From Polynucleobacter sp. IMCC 30228 (GTDB lineage: Bacteria; Pseudomonadota; Gammaproteobacteria; Burkholderiales; Burkholderiaceae), in assembly GCF_021395205.1 (NCBI RefSeq), contig NZ_JAJVCS010000003.1:186001-250000 (forward strand): a stretch of DNA of 64,000 nt, read 5' to 3'. Of the stretch, positions 41,742 through 52,042 are shown one piece after another. How positions within the stretch are numbered: the first letter of the stretch is position 1; every line of letters begins with the position of its first letter. Position numbers and translations under genes: made by a program. The notes beneath the pieces were generated by a model. The model saw only the letters and a program-made list of their open reading frames with translations. It searched no databases and had not been told where the DNA came from.

Positions 41742-42794
41742 ATGATTCAAAAAACTATATCTAAATCGACTAAGGCGGCAGTGAAAAAAGCCCCAATGAG
41801 AAAGTCCGCCTTAAAAAAAGTAGCGACAAAAAAAACCCCAGTGCGGAAATCCACTGCGAAGAAGGTGGGCATTAAAAAGTCAACGCGCAGCACTAATCCG
41901 GCGCCAAAATTTGTAGTTCAACCGCTGGCCCCAGAATTAAGTAAAAAAGATAAAAAGAAGCGGGCTGGAAAAGTACATAAGTCGGTAACGAATCGTGAAT
42001 TTAAGATTTTGATTAAACCATCTGGCCTCGATCGACGTAATCGGATTGATGAGTTAAGTACTAAGCTGATGATTTTCTGTAAAAAACAGGGCATTCACTT
42101 TACTCATCTGGATAATGCGACAACCGGCTTACGTACAGTGTATTTCTTTGATACACCCAATGAAGATTTGCGTAATCATAATTTGATTTTGCGGGTACGC
42201 GAATCACGCGAGGATGTATGGATCGATGACTGGTGCGAGGTCACCTTTAAATGCCGCGCCCGTGACCTCGGAGCCTCTTTAGTATTTAACCCAATGCCGA
42301 CCGATAAAACTAAATCGCGGGCACGCTTCAAAGAAGAAATTTTAAAGGGCGACGCGATTGGGACCCAACGGCAAATTTATTCAAACAATGCAATTTTAGA
42401 TGCAGTACCGGTGGATGAAATTTTTGCGCACAGTTTGGCTAGCGCCATTGCGATGTTTCCAACCTTAGGTAAGCTTGGTTTGCCAAAAAGTACCCCGATT
42501 GATGTGGTGGGTGGACTAAAAAATAAAATTTTAGAAGCTTGCTTACCATTGGGTAACTTAGTATTTGGCGCTGGGGTTCAGGCGCATTGCGAAATTGCCA
42601 TTTGGATGCGCAGTGTTGGCGAACCTATTGTTGGTGAACTGGCTTTCTCTTACCATGTAAACGATCATAATCGTAAAGAAGCCAAGGCACATAAACGGGC
42701 TGATAAGTTCTTCAATGCGCTGCAAATTGAGTTCGCCAATTGGATTGAAGTGGGCTCAACGAAAACAGCATTGGTTTATGGTAAACCTGAGTGA
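41742..42794 (+). CDS. Histone-H1-like tail fused to a CYTH-like domain
   Basis: A 350-residue protein of two parts. Residues 1-80 are Lys/Ala-rich with repeated KKAxxRKS and KKxTxRKS units, like the nucleic-acid-binding tails of bacterial histone-H1-like proteins. From about residue 84 the sequence has CYTH-type landmarks: REFKILI at the first strand, TVYFFDTPNEDLRNHNLILRVRE and EVTFKCRA. CYTH proteins bind phosphorylated ligands and divalent metals, for example triphosphates. ATG 41742 is chosen because AAAGGA lies seven bases before it. The four-base overlap with chrA downstream suggests co-translation. The role is unknown. Confidence 0.75.
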   Translation: MIQKTISKSTKAAVKKAPMRKSALKKVATKKTPVRKSTAKKVGIKKSTRSTNPAPKFVVQPLAPELSKKDKKKRAGKVHKSVTNREFKILIKPSGLDRRNRIDELSTKLMIFCKKQGIHFTHLDNATTGLRTVYFFDTPNEDLRNHNLILRVRESREDVWIDDWCEVTFKCRARDLGASLVFNPMPTDKTKSRARFKEEILKGDAIGTQRQIYSNNAILDAVPVDEIFAHSLASAIAMFPTLGKLGLPKSTPIDVVGGLKNKILEACLPLGNLVFGAGVQAHCEIAIWMRSVGEPIVGELAFSYHVNDHNRKEAKAHKRADKFFNALQIEFANWIEVGSTKTALVYGKPE

Positions 42795-43387
42795 GTAGCT
42801 CAACCGAAGAACAGACGCAAAGCCTGCAAGCGGCAGCAGTTGGGGCAGGTGAGTCGCCACCGCGACCCACGCTATTTGAGCTTTTTTGGCAGTTTATGGT
42901 GATTGGCGCAGTGAGTTTTGGCGGCGGCATTATTGCCTACGAACAAATATTACTGGTTGAAAAAAAGAAGTGGTTGAATTTGGATGATTTTATGGCCACT
43001 CTAGCAATTAGCCAGACAATGCCAGGTTTAAATTCTGTCAACATGGCAGTGTTAACGGGTGATCGCCTCAGGGGCGTATTGGGGGCAATAGCGGCGGGCT
43101 TGGGCTTAATCGTACCAGGCGCGGCATTTGTTTTAATAGTGGGTATTGCCTACATGGCAAAGCCGGATCACCCCATTGCGAACTTAATATTGGCCGGGAT
43201 TGCTGCTGGTGCAACGGGTTTATTGGCGGCCATTACCTACAAGATTGGGCAAGGCCATTTACGCCATATTATTTCCTGTTTAATTATTATTACTACCTTT
43301 GTTTTAATGAGTTTTTTTAAGTTGCCATTAATTATTGTTTTGCTAATAATGGCTCCAATTGCGTTGTTTATTTATCGGCCTCGTTAA
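42791..43387 (+). CDS. Chromate transporter, N-terminal-type half (ChrA)
   Basis: A 198-residue CHR-domain membrane protein: PTLFELFWQFMVIGAVSFGGGIIAYEQ and LAISQTMPGLNSVNMAVLTGDRLRGVLGAIAAGLGLIVPG hold the conserved FGGG and PG motifs. Short-chain ChrA proteins work as pairs of unlike halves. GTG start overlaps the CYTH-fusion stop in GTGA. Chromate export is the family role; other anions are possible. Confidence 0.88.
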   Translation: MSSSTEEQTQSLQAAAVGAGESPPRPTLFELFWQFMVIGAVSFGGGIIAYEQILLVEKKKWLNLDDFMATLAISQTMPGLNSVNMAVLTGDRLRGVLGAIAAGLGLIVPGAAFVLIVGIAYMAKPDHPIANLILAGIAAGATGLLAAITYKIGQGHLRHIISCLIIITTFVLMSFFKLPLIIVLLIMAPIALFIYRPR

Positions 43388-43924
43388 ATGATTAGTATCT
43401 TAATTCAGCTGTTCATGACCTTTGGTCTACTATCTTTATTGGCAGTGGGTGGTGGTACAGCGGTGCTGCCCGAAATGCAGATTGTTTTAAATGAACAATT
43501 TCAAGTTGATCATATGAAATTTGTGGAGGTATATAGCATTGGTCAGTTAGCCCCCGGCCCAAACATGATGATGGTCATTGTATTTGGCTTTCAGCTAGCT
43601 GGTTTAGCGGGTGCCTTGACGGTGCTGCTGTCATTCTTTTTGCCTTCGAGTATTTTATGTTTGACGGTAGGGCGAATTTGGGTACGCATCGGTGAAAGCC
43701 CATGGCGTCGTGCTGTACAAAATGCGTTAGAACCGATATCAATTGGTTTAATGTGCGCGGGAGTATTCGCAGTTGCCAAGGCAGCGATTAATGGGCCAGT
43801 GAGCATTGGGCTTGCGATAGCTGTGCTTGTAATTTTACTTTTTTCTCGCACTAACCCAGTCTATTTAATTTTAGGGTCTGGCTTAGTTGGGGGCACCCTA
43901 ATGTACTTTACAAGGTTTACCTAA
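43388..43924 (+). CDS. Chromate transporter, C-terminal-type half (ChrA)
   Basis: A 178-residue CHR-domain membrane protein with LLAVGGGTAVLPEMQ and YSIGQLAPGPNMMMVIVFGFQLAGLAGA. It starts on the base after the stop of the first half, and the two probably assemble together. A hairpin lies just after the gene. Confidence 0.88.
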   Translation: MISILIQLFMTFGLLSLLAVGGGTAVLPEMQIVLNEQFQVDHMKFVEVYSIGQLAPGPNMMMVIVFGFQLAGLAGALTVLLSFFLPSSILCLTVGRIWVRIGESPWRRAVQNALEPISIGLMCAGVFAVAKAAINGPVSIGLAIAVLVILLFSRTNPVYLILGSGLVGGTLMYFTRFT

Positions 43925-43930
43925 GCAGGG

Positions 43931-43962
43931 AAAAAGCTTACTTAGTATGTACTAAGTAGCTT
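43931..43962 (-). terminator. Intrinsic terminator for the FAD oxidase gene (minus strand)
   Basis: AAGCT(T)ACTTAGT and ACTAAGTAGCTT form a 12-bp stem with one bulged T and a four-base loop (43934-43962). Read on the minus strand the hairpin is followed by TTTTT (43935-43931). It starts four bases after the stop of the gene at 43966 and may also slow transcription from the chrA side. Confidence 0.75.
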
Positions 43963-43965
43963 GAG

Positions 43966-45396
43966 CTAATTGGCATTAGTGGGTAAGACTTTATTGGGAT
44001 TGAGAATATTTAGTGGATCTAGAGCAGTTTTAATAGTCGCCATGAGATCATGCGCAATGGCGCCCTTATGGGCGCGCAAATCGTGCAACTTCAGTTGCCC
44101 GATGCCGTGCTCTGCAGAAATAGAGCCACCAAATTTTTCTACCATGCCATAAATGATATCGTGCACGCTAGTTTCATTTGCCTGATTAAAGATGGCACTA
44201 TCTGTCCCCACTGGGGCGGCTACGTTGTAATGCAAATTTCCATCACCAAGGTGGCCAAAGTTAATGATGCGAACTTGCGGATATTTTGCTCGTAGTACCG
44301 CATCGGTAGCGCTAATAAAATTATCTAAGGCAGAAAGTGGAATAGTAATGTCATGTTTTAGATTGGCGCCTTCTTGAGCTTGGGCTAAGGTAATGTGTTC
44401 ACGCATTTGCCAAAAAGTATTGGCCTGCGCAATGGAGCTAGCAATAATTGCGTTACTAGCTATACCGAGCTCTAAGGCCTCAGCCAAAATAGACTCGACT
44501 AAATTTCGGGCATGCGCTTCACTTTCATGATCGGAAAACTCAATTAAGACCGTGAAGGGTGGATTCTCGCCTAAGGGGTTACGCATTTGGGGGAATTGTT
44601 TTTCAGTTAAAGCAAGTGACTCAGCCGTCATCATTTCAAAGCCAGTTAAGAGAGCGGTGGCCTTTTGTTTAAATAAATTCAGCAATTGAATTGTTGCGGG
44701 AATGCTGGGTGTTGCAACCAGTGAGGTCCATTGGCAAACTGGCATGGGGTATAGCTTTAAAACGGCGGCTGTAATTATGCCAAGAGTGCCTTCTGAGCCA
44801 ATAAATAAGTCACGCAAGTCATAGCCCGTATTGTCTTTACGTAAGCCTCGTAGGCCATTCCATATTTTTCCTTGAGCAGTTACAACTTCAAGCCCGAGGC
44901 ATAAGTCGCGGGCATTGCCATAGCGCAATACATTAGTACCGCCTGCATTGGTAGCTAAATTGCCGCCAATACAGCAGCTGCCTTCGGCGCCCAGACTGAG
45001 TGGAAAAAGTAAATCCTGTGCGGCAGCAGCTTCCTGAATGGTTTGCAAGACACATCCTGCCTCAACCGTAATAGTTTGATTATCGATATCAAGTCCGCGA
45101 ATTTGATTCATCCGTTTCAGGCTTACTACCACTTGCGTGCCGCTTTGGTCTGGTGTAGCCCCGCCGCATAGGCCAGTATTCCCACCCTGTGGCACTAGGG
45201 CTATACCAAACTCAGTGCAGATCTGCACAATTTCAGCCAATTCAGGAGTATTGCTAGGCAGTAATACGGCCAATGCATTGCCAAAGTAGCGCTTACGCCA
45301 ATCGCATAAAAAAGGCGCCATATCGTCAGTTGTACAAAGTATTTGGGTAGATTTTAAGCGGGCTTGAAATGCACTAAGTGCGGCGCTGGGATTCAT
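43966..45396 (-). CDS. FAD-binding oxidase (GlcD / D-2-hydroxyacid dehydrogenase type)
   Basis: A 476-residue flavoprotein of the VAO family. The FAD domain has VPQGGNTGLCGGATPDQSGTQVVVSL, AEGSCCIGGNLATNAGGTNVLRYG and IGSEGTLGIITA; the C-terminal domain has the metal-binding INFGHLGDGNLHYNV and SISAEHGIGQLK. It oxidises D-lactate, glycolate or D-2-hydroxyglutarate. GlcE and GlcF are absent, which favours a stand-alone enzyme of the D-2-hydroxyglutarate or D-lactate type. Confidence 0.88.
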   Translation of the reverse strand: MNPSAALSAFQARLKSTQILCTTDDMAPFLCDWRKRYFGNALAVLLPSNTPELAEIVQICTEFGIALVPQGGNTGLCGGATPDQSGTQVVVSLKRMNQIRGLDIDNQTITVEAGCVLQTIQEAAAAQDLLFPLSLGAEGSCCIGGNLATNAGGTNVLRYGNARDLCLGLEVVTAQGKIWNGLRGLRKDNTGYDLRDLFIGSEGTLGIITAAVLKLYPMPVCQWTSLVATPSIPATIQLLNLFKQKATALLTGFEMMTAESLALTEKQFPQMRNPLGENPPFTVLIEFSDHESEAHARNLVESILAEALELGIASNAIIASSIAQANTFWQMREHITLAQAQEGANLKHDITIPLSALDNFISATDAVLRAKYPQVRIINFGHLGDGNLHYNVAAPVGTDSAIFNQANETSVHDIIYGMVEKFGGSISAEHGIGQLKLHDLRAHKGAIAHDLMATIKTALDPLNILNPNKVLPTNAN

Positions 45397-45441
45397 GTTT
45401 TAAGTGGCTTCTGGCGGACTGTTAATTTATATTACTTGATA

Positions 45442-45837
45442 TTAATACGGGTTAGCGCGGCGCTTTTTCTTCGCAGCATCTTTTAGCGGCTTCAGATAAA
45501 GTAATAGCGCTATAAAAGTTGTGGTGGCTAAAATCAATTCTAAAATTGCGACGTAGCGATTTGCACCTGTTTCTGCAATGCGCACTAATGCCTCGGCTAG
45601 GTAAATTAAAATTAACATTGAAGCGCACTGCATGATGTAGTTTTTACCTTGCCAAATACCAGGCAAGACGAGTATTAAGGGCAAAGCTTTGAGAACCAGC
45701 CACGAACCACCAGGGCGCAAGGGCGCAAGAAACCATTCCCAAGCGATGCATAAAATAATTAAATCGGCTACAGCGGCAGCAGCAATAAGCTGATACAGAT
45801 TTTTTTTTTCGAGGCGGTCAAGTACGCTAAAGTGCAT
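45442..45837 (-). CDS. DUF2069-family membrane protein
   Basis: A 131-residue protein with four hydrophobic helices (LIAAAAVADLIILCIAWEWFL, WLVLKALPLILVLPGIW, ...YIMQCASMLILIYLAEALVRI, ILELILATTTFIALLLYL) and a basic tail. The family is uncharacterised and typically lies beside wrbA in beta- and gammaproteobacteria, as here (12 bases after it). Confidence 0.85.
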   Translation of the reverse strand: MHFSVLDRLEKKNLYQLIAAAAVADLIILCIAWEWFLAPLRPGGSWLVLKALPLILVLPGIWQGKNYIMQCASMLILIYLAEALVRIAETGANRYVAILELILATTTFIALLLYLKPLKDAAKKKRRANPY

Positions 45838-45849
45838 TGTTCAAACTCA

Positions 45850-46461
<612 letters not shown>

Positions 46462-46495
46462 CTAGTGTAAACGGGCTTGGCCTTATGATACGGCG

Positions 46496-47386
46496 ATGCA
46501 GATAGTTCGTAACCCCCAATTATGGCTCGCTTTAGGTCGGGAATTATGGCTGCGTAATCGCGACCATCATTTACCCCAAATTGCTGCCAGTTTAGCTTTC
46601 ACCACCACCTTGGCTTTGGTACCCGTTATTACTGTGGGATCATTATTGTTGGGGTATTTGCCGATGATGGTGCGCTTGCGCCATGCTACTCAGGACTTCA
46701 TCTTGCAGACCTATATGCCTGGCGGGATGAATAAACAGGTATTACTGTATTTAGATCAATTCACCAGTAAGGCCAAGGGCCTCACTTTTATCGGCTCTTT
46801 GGGGCTGTTAATCACCACTATTTTGGCGATTGCGGTTGTTGAACAGGCTTTCAATCAAATTTGGCGGGTAAAGGCTCGTCGGCCCATGCTGCGCAGGGTG
46901 GCCATCTATTCGGCTGCAACCTTTTTGGGGCCTATTTTGCTCGGCGTTGGCATTTACTTTAGCTCCTTGCTGTTAAGTGCTGCCGAGGGTTGGACTGAAA
47001 CCCTCAGTACAGGCTTGCAACTATTGGCCACGGTTTTACCGATTTTTTTGGCGCTAGCGGTCTATACCGTGGTATATCGGGTCTTGCCATATGCCCCTGT
47101 CAGTTGGCGGGATGCCTTAATTGGTGGATTTTGTGCAGCGCTGGTTTTTGAACTAACTAAATTTGGCTTTGGCTTTTTCATTACGAAAACTCCCTTTTAT
47201 AAAACCGTTTACGGCGCTTTTGCCATTCTGCCGCTTGCCTTAATTTGGATTTATGTCACTTGGTGGGTTACTTTAGCGGGGGCTGTTTTAGTGGCTAATT
47301 TACCCATCATTCGGGCTGGTCTTGATGTGGGTAGAGGGATTAAATTAGTCAAACCAGATGAACCTCGACAACCTACTATGCATTAG
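46496..47386 (+). CDS. YihY/BrkB-family membrane protein
   Basis: A 296-residue inner-membrane protein with about six helices (HHLPQIAASLAFTTTLALVPVITVGSLLLGYLP, GLTFIGSLGLLITTILAIAVVEQAFNQIWRV, ILPLALIWIYVTWWVTLAGAVLVAN). The family was once named ribonuclease BN by mistake; its function is unknown. It is divergent from wrbA across 37 bases. Confidence 0.9.
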   Translation: MQIVRNPQLWLALGRELWLRNRDHHLPQIAASLAFTTTLALVPVITVGSLLLGYLPMMVRLRHATQDFILQTYMPGGMNKQVLLYLDQFTSKAKGLTFIGSLGLLITTILAIAVVEQAFNQIWRVKARRPMLRRVAIYSAATFLGPILLGVGIYFSSLLLSAAEGWTETLSTGLQLLATVLPIFLALAVYTVVYRVLPYAPVSWRDALIGGFCAALVFELTKFGFGFFITKTPFYKTVYGAFAILPLALIWIYVTWWVTLAGAVLVANLPIIRAGLDVGRGIKLVKPDEPRQPTMH

Positions 47387-47442
47387 CCGTATTGCGTGAA
47401 GTCAGCCTTCGAGCTATATTGGTACCATCAAGAGGAGATAAG

Positions 47443-47910
47443 ATGAAAGTACGCGATATTTTGCGGGTTAAGGGTAGCGCACTTTATACCGTTTCACCTG
47501 ATTTGCCTTTGCAGACTGCGATCTTAGTAATGGATGAGCACGATATTGGCTCTTTAGTGGTGATGGAGTATGAAGATCTTGCTGGCATCCTCACTTTTCG
47601 CGAAGTCATTCAAGCTTTAGCAAAAAATCATGGCGCTACTGCCGACTTACACGTCCGTTCTGTGATGAATGCCGAGCCCTTAACGTGCACGATGGATACC
47701 GAGTTAGATGAAGTGCGGCGGATGATGTTGGGACAACATGCACGTTACTTACCCGTTATCGATCAAGCGGTACTAATGGGGGTCATTTCCTTTTATGACG
47801 TGGCTAAAGCCATTGTCGAATCACAAGATTTTGAAAATACCATGCTGAAGGCATATATTCGCGACTGGCCGCAAGAAGATTCTGGGGTAGCGCCAAGTTC
47901 GCCAGCTTAG
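47443..47910 (+). CDS. Two-CBS-domain protein
   Basis: A 155-residue protein made of two CBS domains: [36 protein letters not shown] and [13 protein letters not shown] [38 protein letters not shown] pairs bind adenine nucleotides and act as sensors. ATG 47443 with AGAGGAG is preferred over 47392. It lies 17 bases before aroC. Confidence 0.9.
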   Translation: MKVRDILRVKGSALYTVSPDLPLQTAILVMDEHDIGSLVVMEYEDLAGILTFREVIQALAKNHGATADLHVRSVMNAEPLTCTMDTELDEVRRMMLGQHARYLPVIDQAVLMGVISFYDVAKAIVESQDFENTMLKAYIRDWPQEDSGVAPSSPA

Positions 47911-47927
47911 AATGCCATAATAGAAGT

Positions 47928-49046
47928 ATGTCAGGAAATACCTTAGGCCTTCTCTTTTGCGTAACCACCTTTGGCGAATCTCATGGCCCTGCCATTGGCG
48001 CAGTGGTTGATGGATGTCCGCCAGGTATGCCCTTATCAGTTGCCGATTTACAAATCGATTTAGATCGACGTAAGCCCGGTACTTCAAGGCATGTAACGCA
48101 GCGTAAGGAAGAAGATCAGGTTGAAATTATAGCCGGCGTTTTTGAAGGCAAAACCACCGGCACACCGATTTGTTTACTCATTCGTAATGCCGACCACCGT
48201 AGCCAAGATTACAGCGAAATTTTGCATACCTTTCGACCTGGACATGCCGATTATGTATACCACCATAAATATGGTTTCCGTGACCCTCGTGGTGGCGGGC
48301 GTTCTTCAGCGCGTTTAACTGCGCCCATTGTGGCTGCCGCGGGCATTGCCAAAAAATGGTTGCGCCAGCAATATGGTACGGAGATTACGGGCTACATGAG
48401 CCAGCTTGGCGATATTGCCATTCCCTATATTGATGGATCGCAAATTGAATTGAATCCTTTTTTTGCGCCGAACGCAGCCATTATTTCGCAGCTTGAAGAG
48501 CGCATGGATGCATTACGCAAAGCAGGTGACTCGTGTGGTGCGCGAATTGAGGTGCGGGCAAAAAATATTCCCGTGGGTTTAGGCGAGCCCGTATTTGATA
48601 AATTAGATGCAGATCTTGCCTATGCCATGATGGGCATTAATGCAGTTAAGGGCGTGGAAATTGGCGATGGTTTTGGGGTAGTTACGCAACACGGTAGTGA
48701 ACACGGTGATGAAATGTATCCCGATGGTTTTGCTAGCAATCATGCTGGCGGTGTTTTAGGGGGTATTGCGTCCGGCCAAGAGCTTCGAGTATCGATTGCC
48801 ATTAAGCCCACTTCAAGTATTTTGAGCGCAAAGCATTCAATTGATATTGAAGGCAAGCCAATTACCTTACAAACTAAGGGGCGCCATGATCCTTGCGTAG
48901 GTATTCGCGCAACTCCCATTGCTGAAGCCATGATGGCCTTAGTTTTAATGGATCATGCTTTACGTCATCGCGCTCAATGCGGCGATGTGGTGCTTGACGT
49001 AGCGCCGATTGCTGCCGCACGGCCAGGCTCAAGCAAAGCCAACTAA
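47928..49046 (+). CDS. aroC: Chorismate synthase
   Basis: A 372-residue enzyme that makes chorismate from EPSP with reduced FMN, the last step of the shikimate pathway. The N-terminus [54 protein letters not shown] and [33 protein letters not shown] are signature regions. Length is normal. It is followed by an MFS gene after 11 bases. Confidence 0.97.
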   Translation: MSGNTLGLLFCVTTFGESHGPAIGAVVDGCPPGMPLSVADLQIDLDRRKPGTSRHVTQRKEEDQVEIIAGVFEGKTTGTPICLLIRNADHRSQDYSEILHTFRPGHADYVYHHKYGFRDPRGGGRSSARLTAPIVAAAGIAKKWLRQQYGTEITGYMSQLGDIAIPYIDGSQIELNPFFAPNAAIISQLEERMDALRKAGDSCGARIEVRAKNIPVGLGEPVFDKLDADLAYAMMGINAVKGVEIGDGFGVVTQHGSEHGDEMYPDGFASNHAGGVLGGIASGQELRVSIAIKPTSSILSAKHSIDIEGKPITLQTKGRHDPCVGIRATPIAEAMMALVLMDHALRHRAQCGDVVLDVAPIAAARPGSSKAN

Positions 49047-49057
49047 ATGGTTTGTCG

Positions 49058-50224
49058 ATGACACCTTTTGTACGCGGGGCCTTTGGGGCCCTGTTCTTTT
49101 TATATTTTGCGTATATTGGTTTAGTTACCCCGTTTGCCAGTTTATATTTTGCAAAGCTGGGGTTTAGTGCCCTGGAAATTGCTAGCTTAATGTCGATGAT
49201 GCAAATCACCCGCATCTTAGGACCATTTTCTTGGGGTTGGCTGGCCGATTTTTTTGGTGAACGGATCGGCATCATGCGCTTCTGTGCAGCTTTAGCCGCG
49301 CTGATCTTTTTATTTATTTTTTTTCTACCTAATTACTTCGCATTTTTAGTATGGATGTTTGTGGTGCATACGATTCTGAGTGCGCTCATGCCTTTAGGTG
49401 AATCAGCGACGATTCATGCATTGCATCGCGATAATTCGTTTGATCAGCGCTATGGTCGTTTGCGCCTATGGGGCTCAATTGGTTTTATTGCTATGGGCTT
49501 ATTTGCGGGAGAATTATTTCAACAACGCGGCATTGAATTATTTCCATGGGTAGGTGCCACCGTGTTGTTTGCCTTAGCGTGCAATACCTGGTTCTTATAT
49601 GAGCCCAAATTAGAGCGCCATCAAATGCAAAAGGGTGAGCTTTTACAGGTCTTAAAGCAAGGTCCTGTACAGTGGTTTTTAGCAGCAGCTTTTTGGATGA
49701 TTTTTGGCCATGCAGCCTTATATGTTTTTTACTCCTTATATCTATTTGATTTAGGTTATAACAAATTTCAGATCGGTTTATTTTGGACGCTAGGAGTAGC
49801 TGCCGAAGTTGTATTTTTTTATTATCAAAGTCAGTTTATGAGTCGCTTTGAGTCAAAACGCATTTTGCAATGGAGTTTTGCGCTTGGCGTCGTGCGTTTT
49901 TTATTGATCGCCTATGTGGTGGTGACACCCGTGTTGATTTTTGCCCAGTTGCTGCATGGTGCCACTTTCGGTGCGCATCATAGCGCCACTACGAAATTAT
50001 CTCAACGTTGGTTTAGGGGCCCATTACAGGCTCGCGGGCAGGCTTTAATTATTATGATTGCGTACGGCTTTGGCGGATCTTTAGGCGGGTTGTGTGCTGG
50101 TTGGATTTGGGAATCATTGGGACCAAATCAAGTATTTGCTATGGCAGCACTGGCTTGCCTCTTAGCTTTTATAGCGATTTATTTTGTGCCAAATGACGCG
50201 CGTACATTAGAGCAGAAAAGCTAA
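49058..50224 (+). CDS. MFS transporter (HcaT/LacY-like MFS_1 subgroup)
   Basis: A 388-residue protein with twelve predicted helices. The N-terminal segment GALFFLYFAYIGLVTPFASLYFAKLGFSALEIASLMSMMQITRILGPFSWGWLADFFGER has the loop 2-3 motif of the subgroup that includes HcaT and nucleoside/phenylpropionate transporters. ATG 49058 is used; an earlier in-frame TTG at 49052 adds two residues. The substrate is unknown. Confidence 0.88.
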   Translation: MTPFVRGAFGALFFLYFAYIGLVTPFASLYFAKLGFSALEIASLMSMMQITRILGPFSWGWLADFFGERIGIMRFCAALAALIFLFIFFLPNYFAFLVWMFVVHTILSALMPLGESATIHALHRDNSFDQRYGRLRLWGSIGFIAMGLFAGELFQQRGIELFPWVGATVLFALACNTWFLYEPKLERHQMQKGELLQVLKQGPVQWFLAAAFWMIFGHAALYVFYSLYLFDLGYNKFQIGLFWTLGVAAEVVFFYYQSQFMSRFESKRILQWSFALGVVRFLLIAYVVVTPVLIFAQLLHGATFGAHHSATTKLSQRWFRGPLQARGQALIIMIAYGFGGSLGGLCAGWIWESLGPNQVFAMAALACLLAFIAIYFVPNDARTLEQKS

Positions 50225-50242
50225 GACGTTTTGCTAGACGCG

Positions 50243-51913
50243 TTACATTGCGCCATAATTCGGACCACCACCGCCTTCAGGCGTTAGCCAGATAATATTT
50301 TGGCTTGGGTCTTTGATGTCACAGGTTTTGCAATGCACACAATTTTGTGCATTTATTTGTAGCTGCACTTGGCCGTCTCTTTCGAGATATTCATAAACGC
50401 CAGCTGGGCAATAGTATTGTTCTGGTCCAGCATAGGTTTTGTAATTAAGCGCCACTGGAATAGTCTGATCAAGCAAGGTTAAATGGCTTGGTTGATTTTC
50501 AGTATGATTTGCGTTGGAAACAAATACCGACGATAGGCGATCAAAGGTTAAGCTACCATCAGGCTTGGGATATTTAATAGGGTGATGCTGTGCTGCCGGA
50601 TCGAGACACTCATGGTCAGCATATCGATTGTGGATCGTCCAAGGCACATGCCCACCCATGATTTTTTGCTCTAAGCCAACCATCACAGTGCCTAAATACA
50701 GTCCTTTTGACATCCAGGGTTTAAAGTTACGCGTCTGTTTTAATTCTTGATAGAGCCAACTCGTTTTAAATGTAGCGGGGTAAGCCTTAAGTAAATCGCC
50801 AGCCCGATTTTCGGCAATGGCAGCTACCGCAGCATCGGCTGCTAACATGCCGGTTTTTATTGCTGCATGACTACCTTTAATGCGTGCAGCATTCAGGTAA
50901 CCGGCATCGCAACCAATAAGTGCACCACCAGGGAAAATGGTTTGCGGGAGACTATTAAGACCGCCTGCCGTAATAGCGCGAGCGCCATAAGCAATGCGCT
51001 TGCCACCAATAAAAGTAGGCCGTATATGTGGATGAGTTTTATACCGTTGAAACTCTTCGAAGGGGCTGAGGTAGGGGTTGCGATAGGACAGACCGACGAC
51101 GATACCCACGGCGACTAAATTATCTCCATAGTGATATTGAAATGAACCACCATAGGTGTCATTATGCAGTGGCCAACCAGCGGTATGTACGACCAGTCCA
51201 GCATGATGCTGTTCGGGCTTTACTTCCCACAACTCTTTAATGCCCAGACCATAACTTTGCGGATCACTTTGGGCGTCGAGGGCATAACGATTGATTAATT
51301 GTTTGCCTAGGTGACCGCGTGAACCTTCGGCGAACAAAGTGTACTTACCATGCAATTCCATGCCGAGTTGAAATTGCTCGCTCGGTAAACCGGCCTTATT
51401 CATACCAACAGCACCAGTAATAACGCCGCCGACTGCGCCAGCTGGTGTATACATAATTTCAGTGGCAGGAAAGCCAGGAAAAATATCAACCCCTAAAGCT
51501 TCAGCCTGTTGGCCCATCCAGCGGGTGAGGTTGGCCAAACTGACAATGAAATTACCATGATTTTTAAAGCAATTAGGCAGCAGCCAATTAGGCACTGCAT
51601 AGGATTGTTGTGCAGTCAAAAAGAGAAAGCGATCAGCCGTTACCGCTGTCTCGATGGGTGCTCCTAAAGTCTGCCAATTAGGAAGGAGTTCATTTAAGGC
51701 GATTGGGTCGATTACTGCGCCAGAGAGAATATGGGCGCCTATTTCTGAGCCCTTTTCAAGTACGCAGACACTGATTTCTTGTTGTTTACTTGCGGCTACT
51801 TGCTTGGCCCGTATAGCGGCTGCTAGCCCTGCAGGACCGCCACCAACGATAACCAGGTCATAGGCCATCGACTCACGCGGACCATAGTGCTCAAGTAATT
51901 CGGCAGAAGTCAT
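50243..51913 (-). CDS. Electron transfer flavoprotein-ubiquinone oxidoreductase
   Basis: A 556-residue membrane-bound flavoprotein that passes electrons from ETF to ubiquinone. FAD is bound by YDLVIVGGGPAGLAAAIRA at about residues 18-36. The quinone and FAD region has GIKELWEV and GGLNSLPQTIFPGGALIGC. The C-terminal [4Fe-4S] cysteines are in YYCPAG and CVHCKTCDIKDP. It supports fatty acid and amino acid oxidation. It is a single gene facing away from the CoA-transferase genes. Confidence 0.95.
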   Translation of the reverse strand: MTSAELLEHYGPRESMAYDLVIVGGGPAGLAAAIRAKQVAASKQQEISVCVLEKGSEIGAHILSGAVIDPIALNELLPNWQTLGAPIETAVTADRFLFLTAQQSYAVPNWLLPNCFKNHGNFIVSLANLTRWMGQQAEALGVDIFPGFPATEIMYTPAGAVGGVITGAVGMNKAGLPSEQFQLGMELHGKYTLFAEGSRGHLGKQLINRYALDAQSDPQSYGLGIKELWEVKPEQHHAGLVVHTAGWPLHNDTYGGSFQYHYGDNLVAVGIVVGLSYRNPYLSPFEEFQRYKTHPHIRPTFIGGKRIAYGARAITAGGLNSLPQTIFPGGALIGCDAGYLNAARIKGSHAAIKTGMLAADAAVAAIAENRAGDLLKAYPATFKTSWLYQELKQTRNFKPWMSKGLYLGTVMVGLEQKIMGGHVPWTIHNRYADHECLDPAAQHHPIKYPKPDGSLTFDRLSSVFVSNANHTENQPSHLTLLDQTIPVALNYKTYAGPEQYYCPAGVYEYLERDGQVQLQINAQNCVHCKTCDIKDPSQNIIWLTPEGGGGPNYGAM

Positions 51914-52042
51914 ACGGCAAATAGGGAGTAAGGCGGTTTCATCAAGCTACAGTTTAATTCTTTTTGGGGCTTTGCTGCGCTTCGCTTCGTGGCAAACCAG
52001 TTATGATTAGCATTTATTTTCCAAAATAAGGAATTAGAAGCG

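Noticed and set aside
51971..51996. Hairpin TTTGCTGCG / CGTGGCAAA between the ETF-QO and scoA genes as a terminator
   Set aside because: Both flanking genes point away from it and no T-run follows on either strand; two pairs are G-T wobbles.
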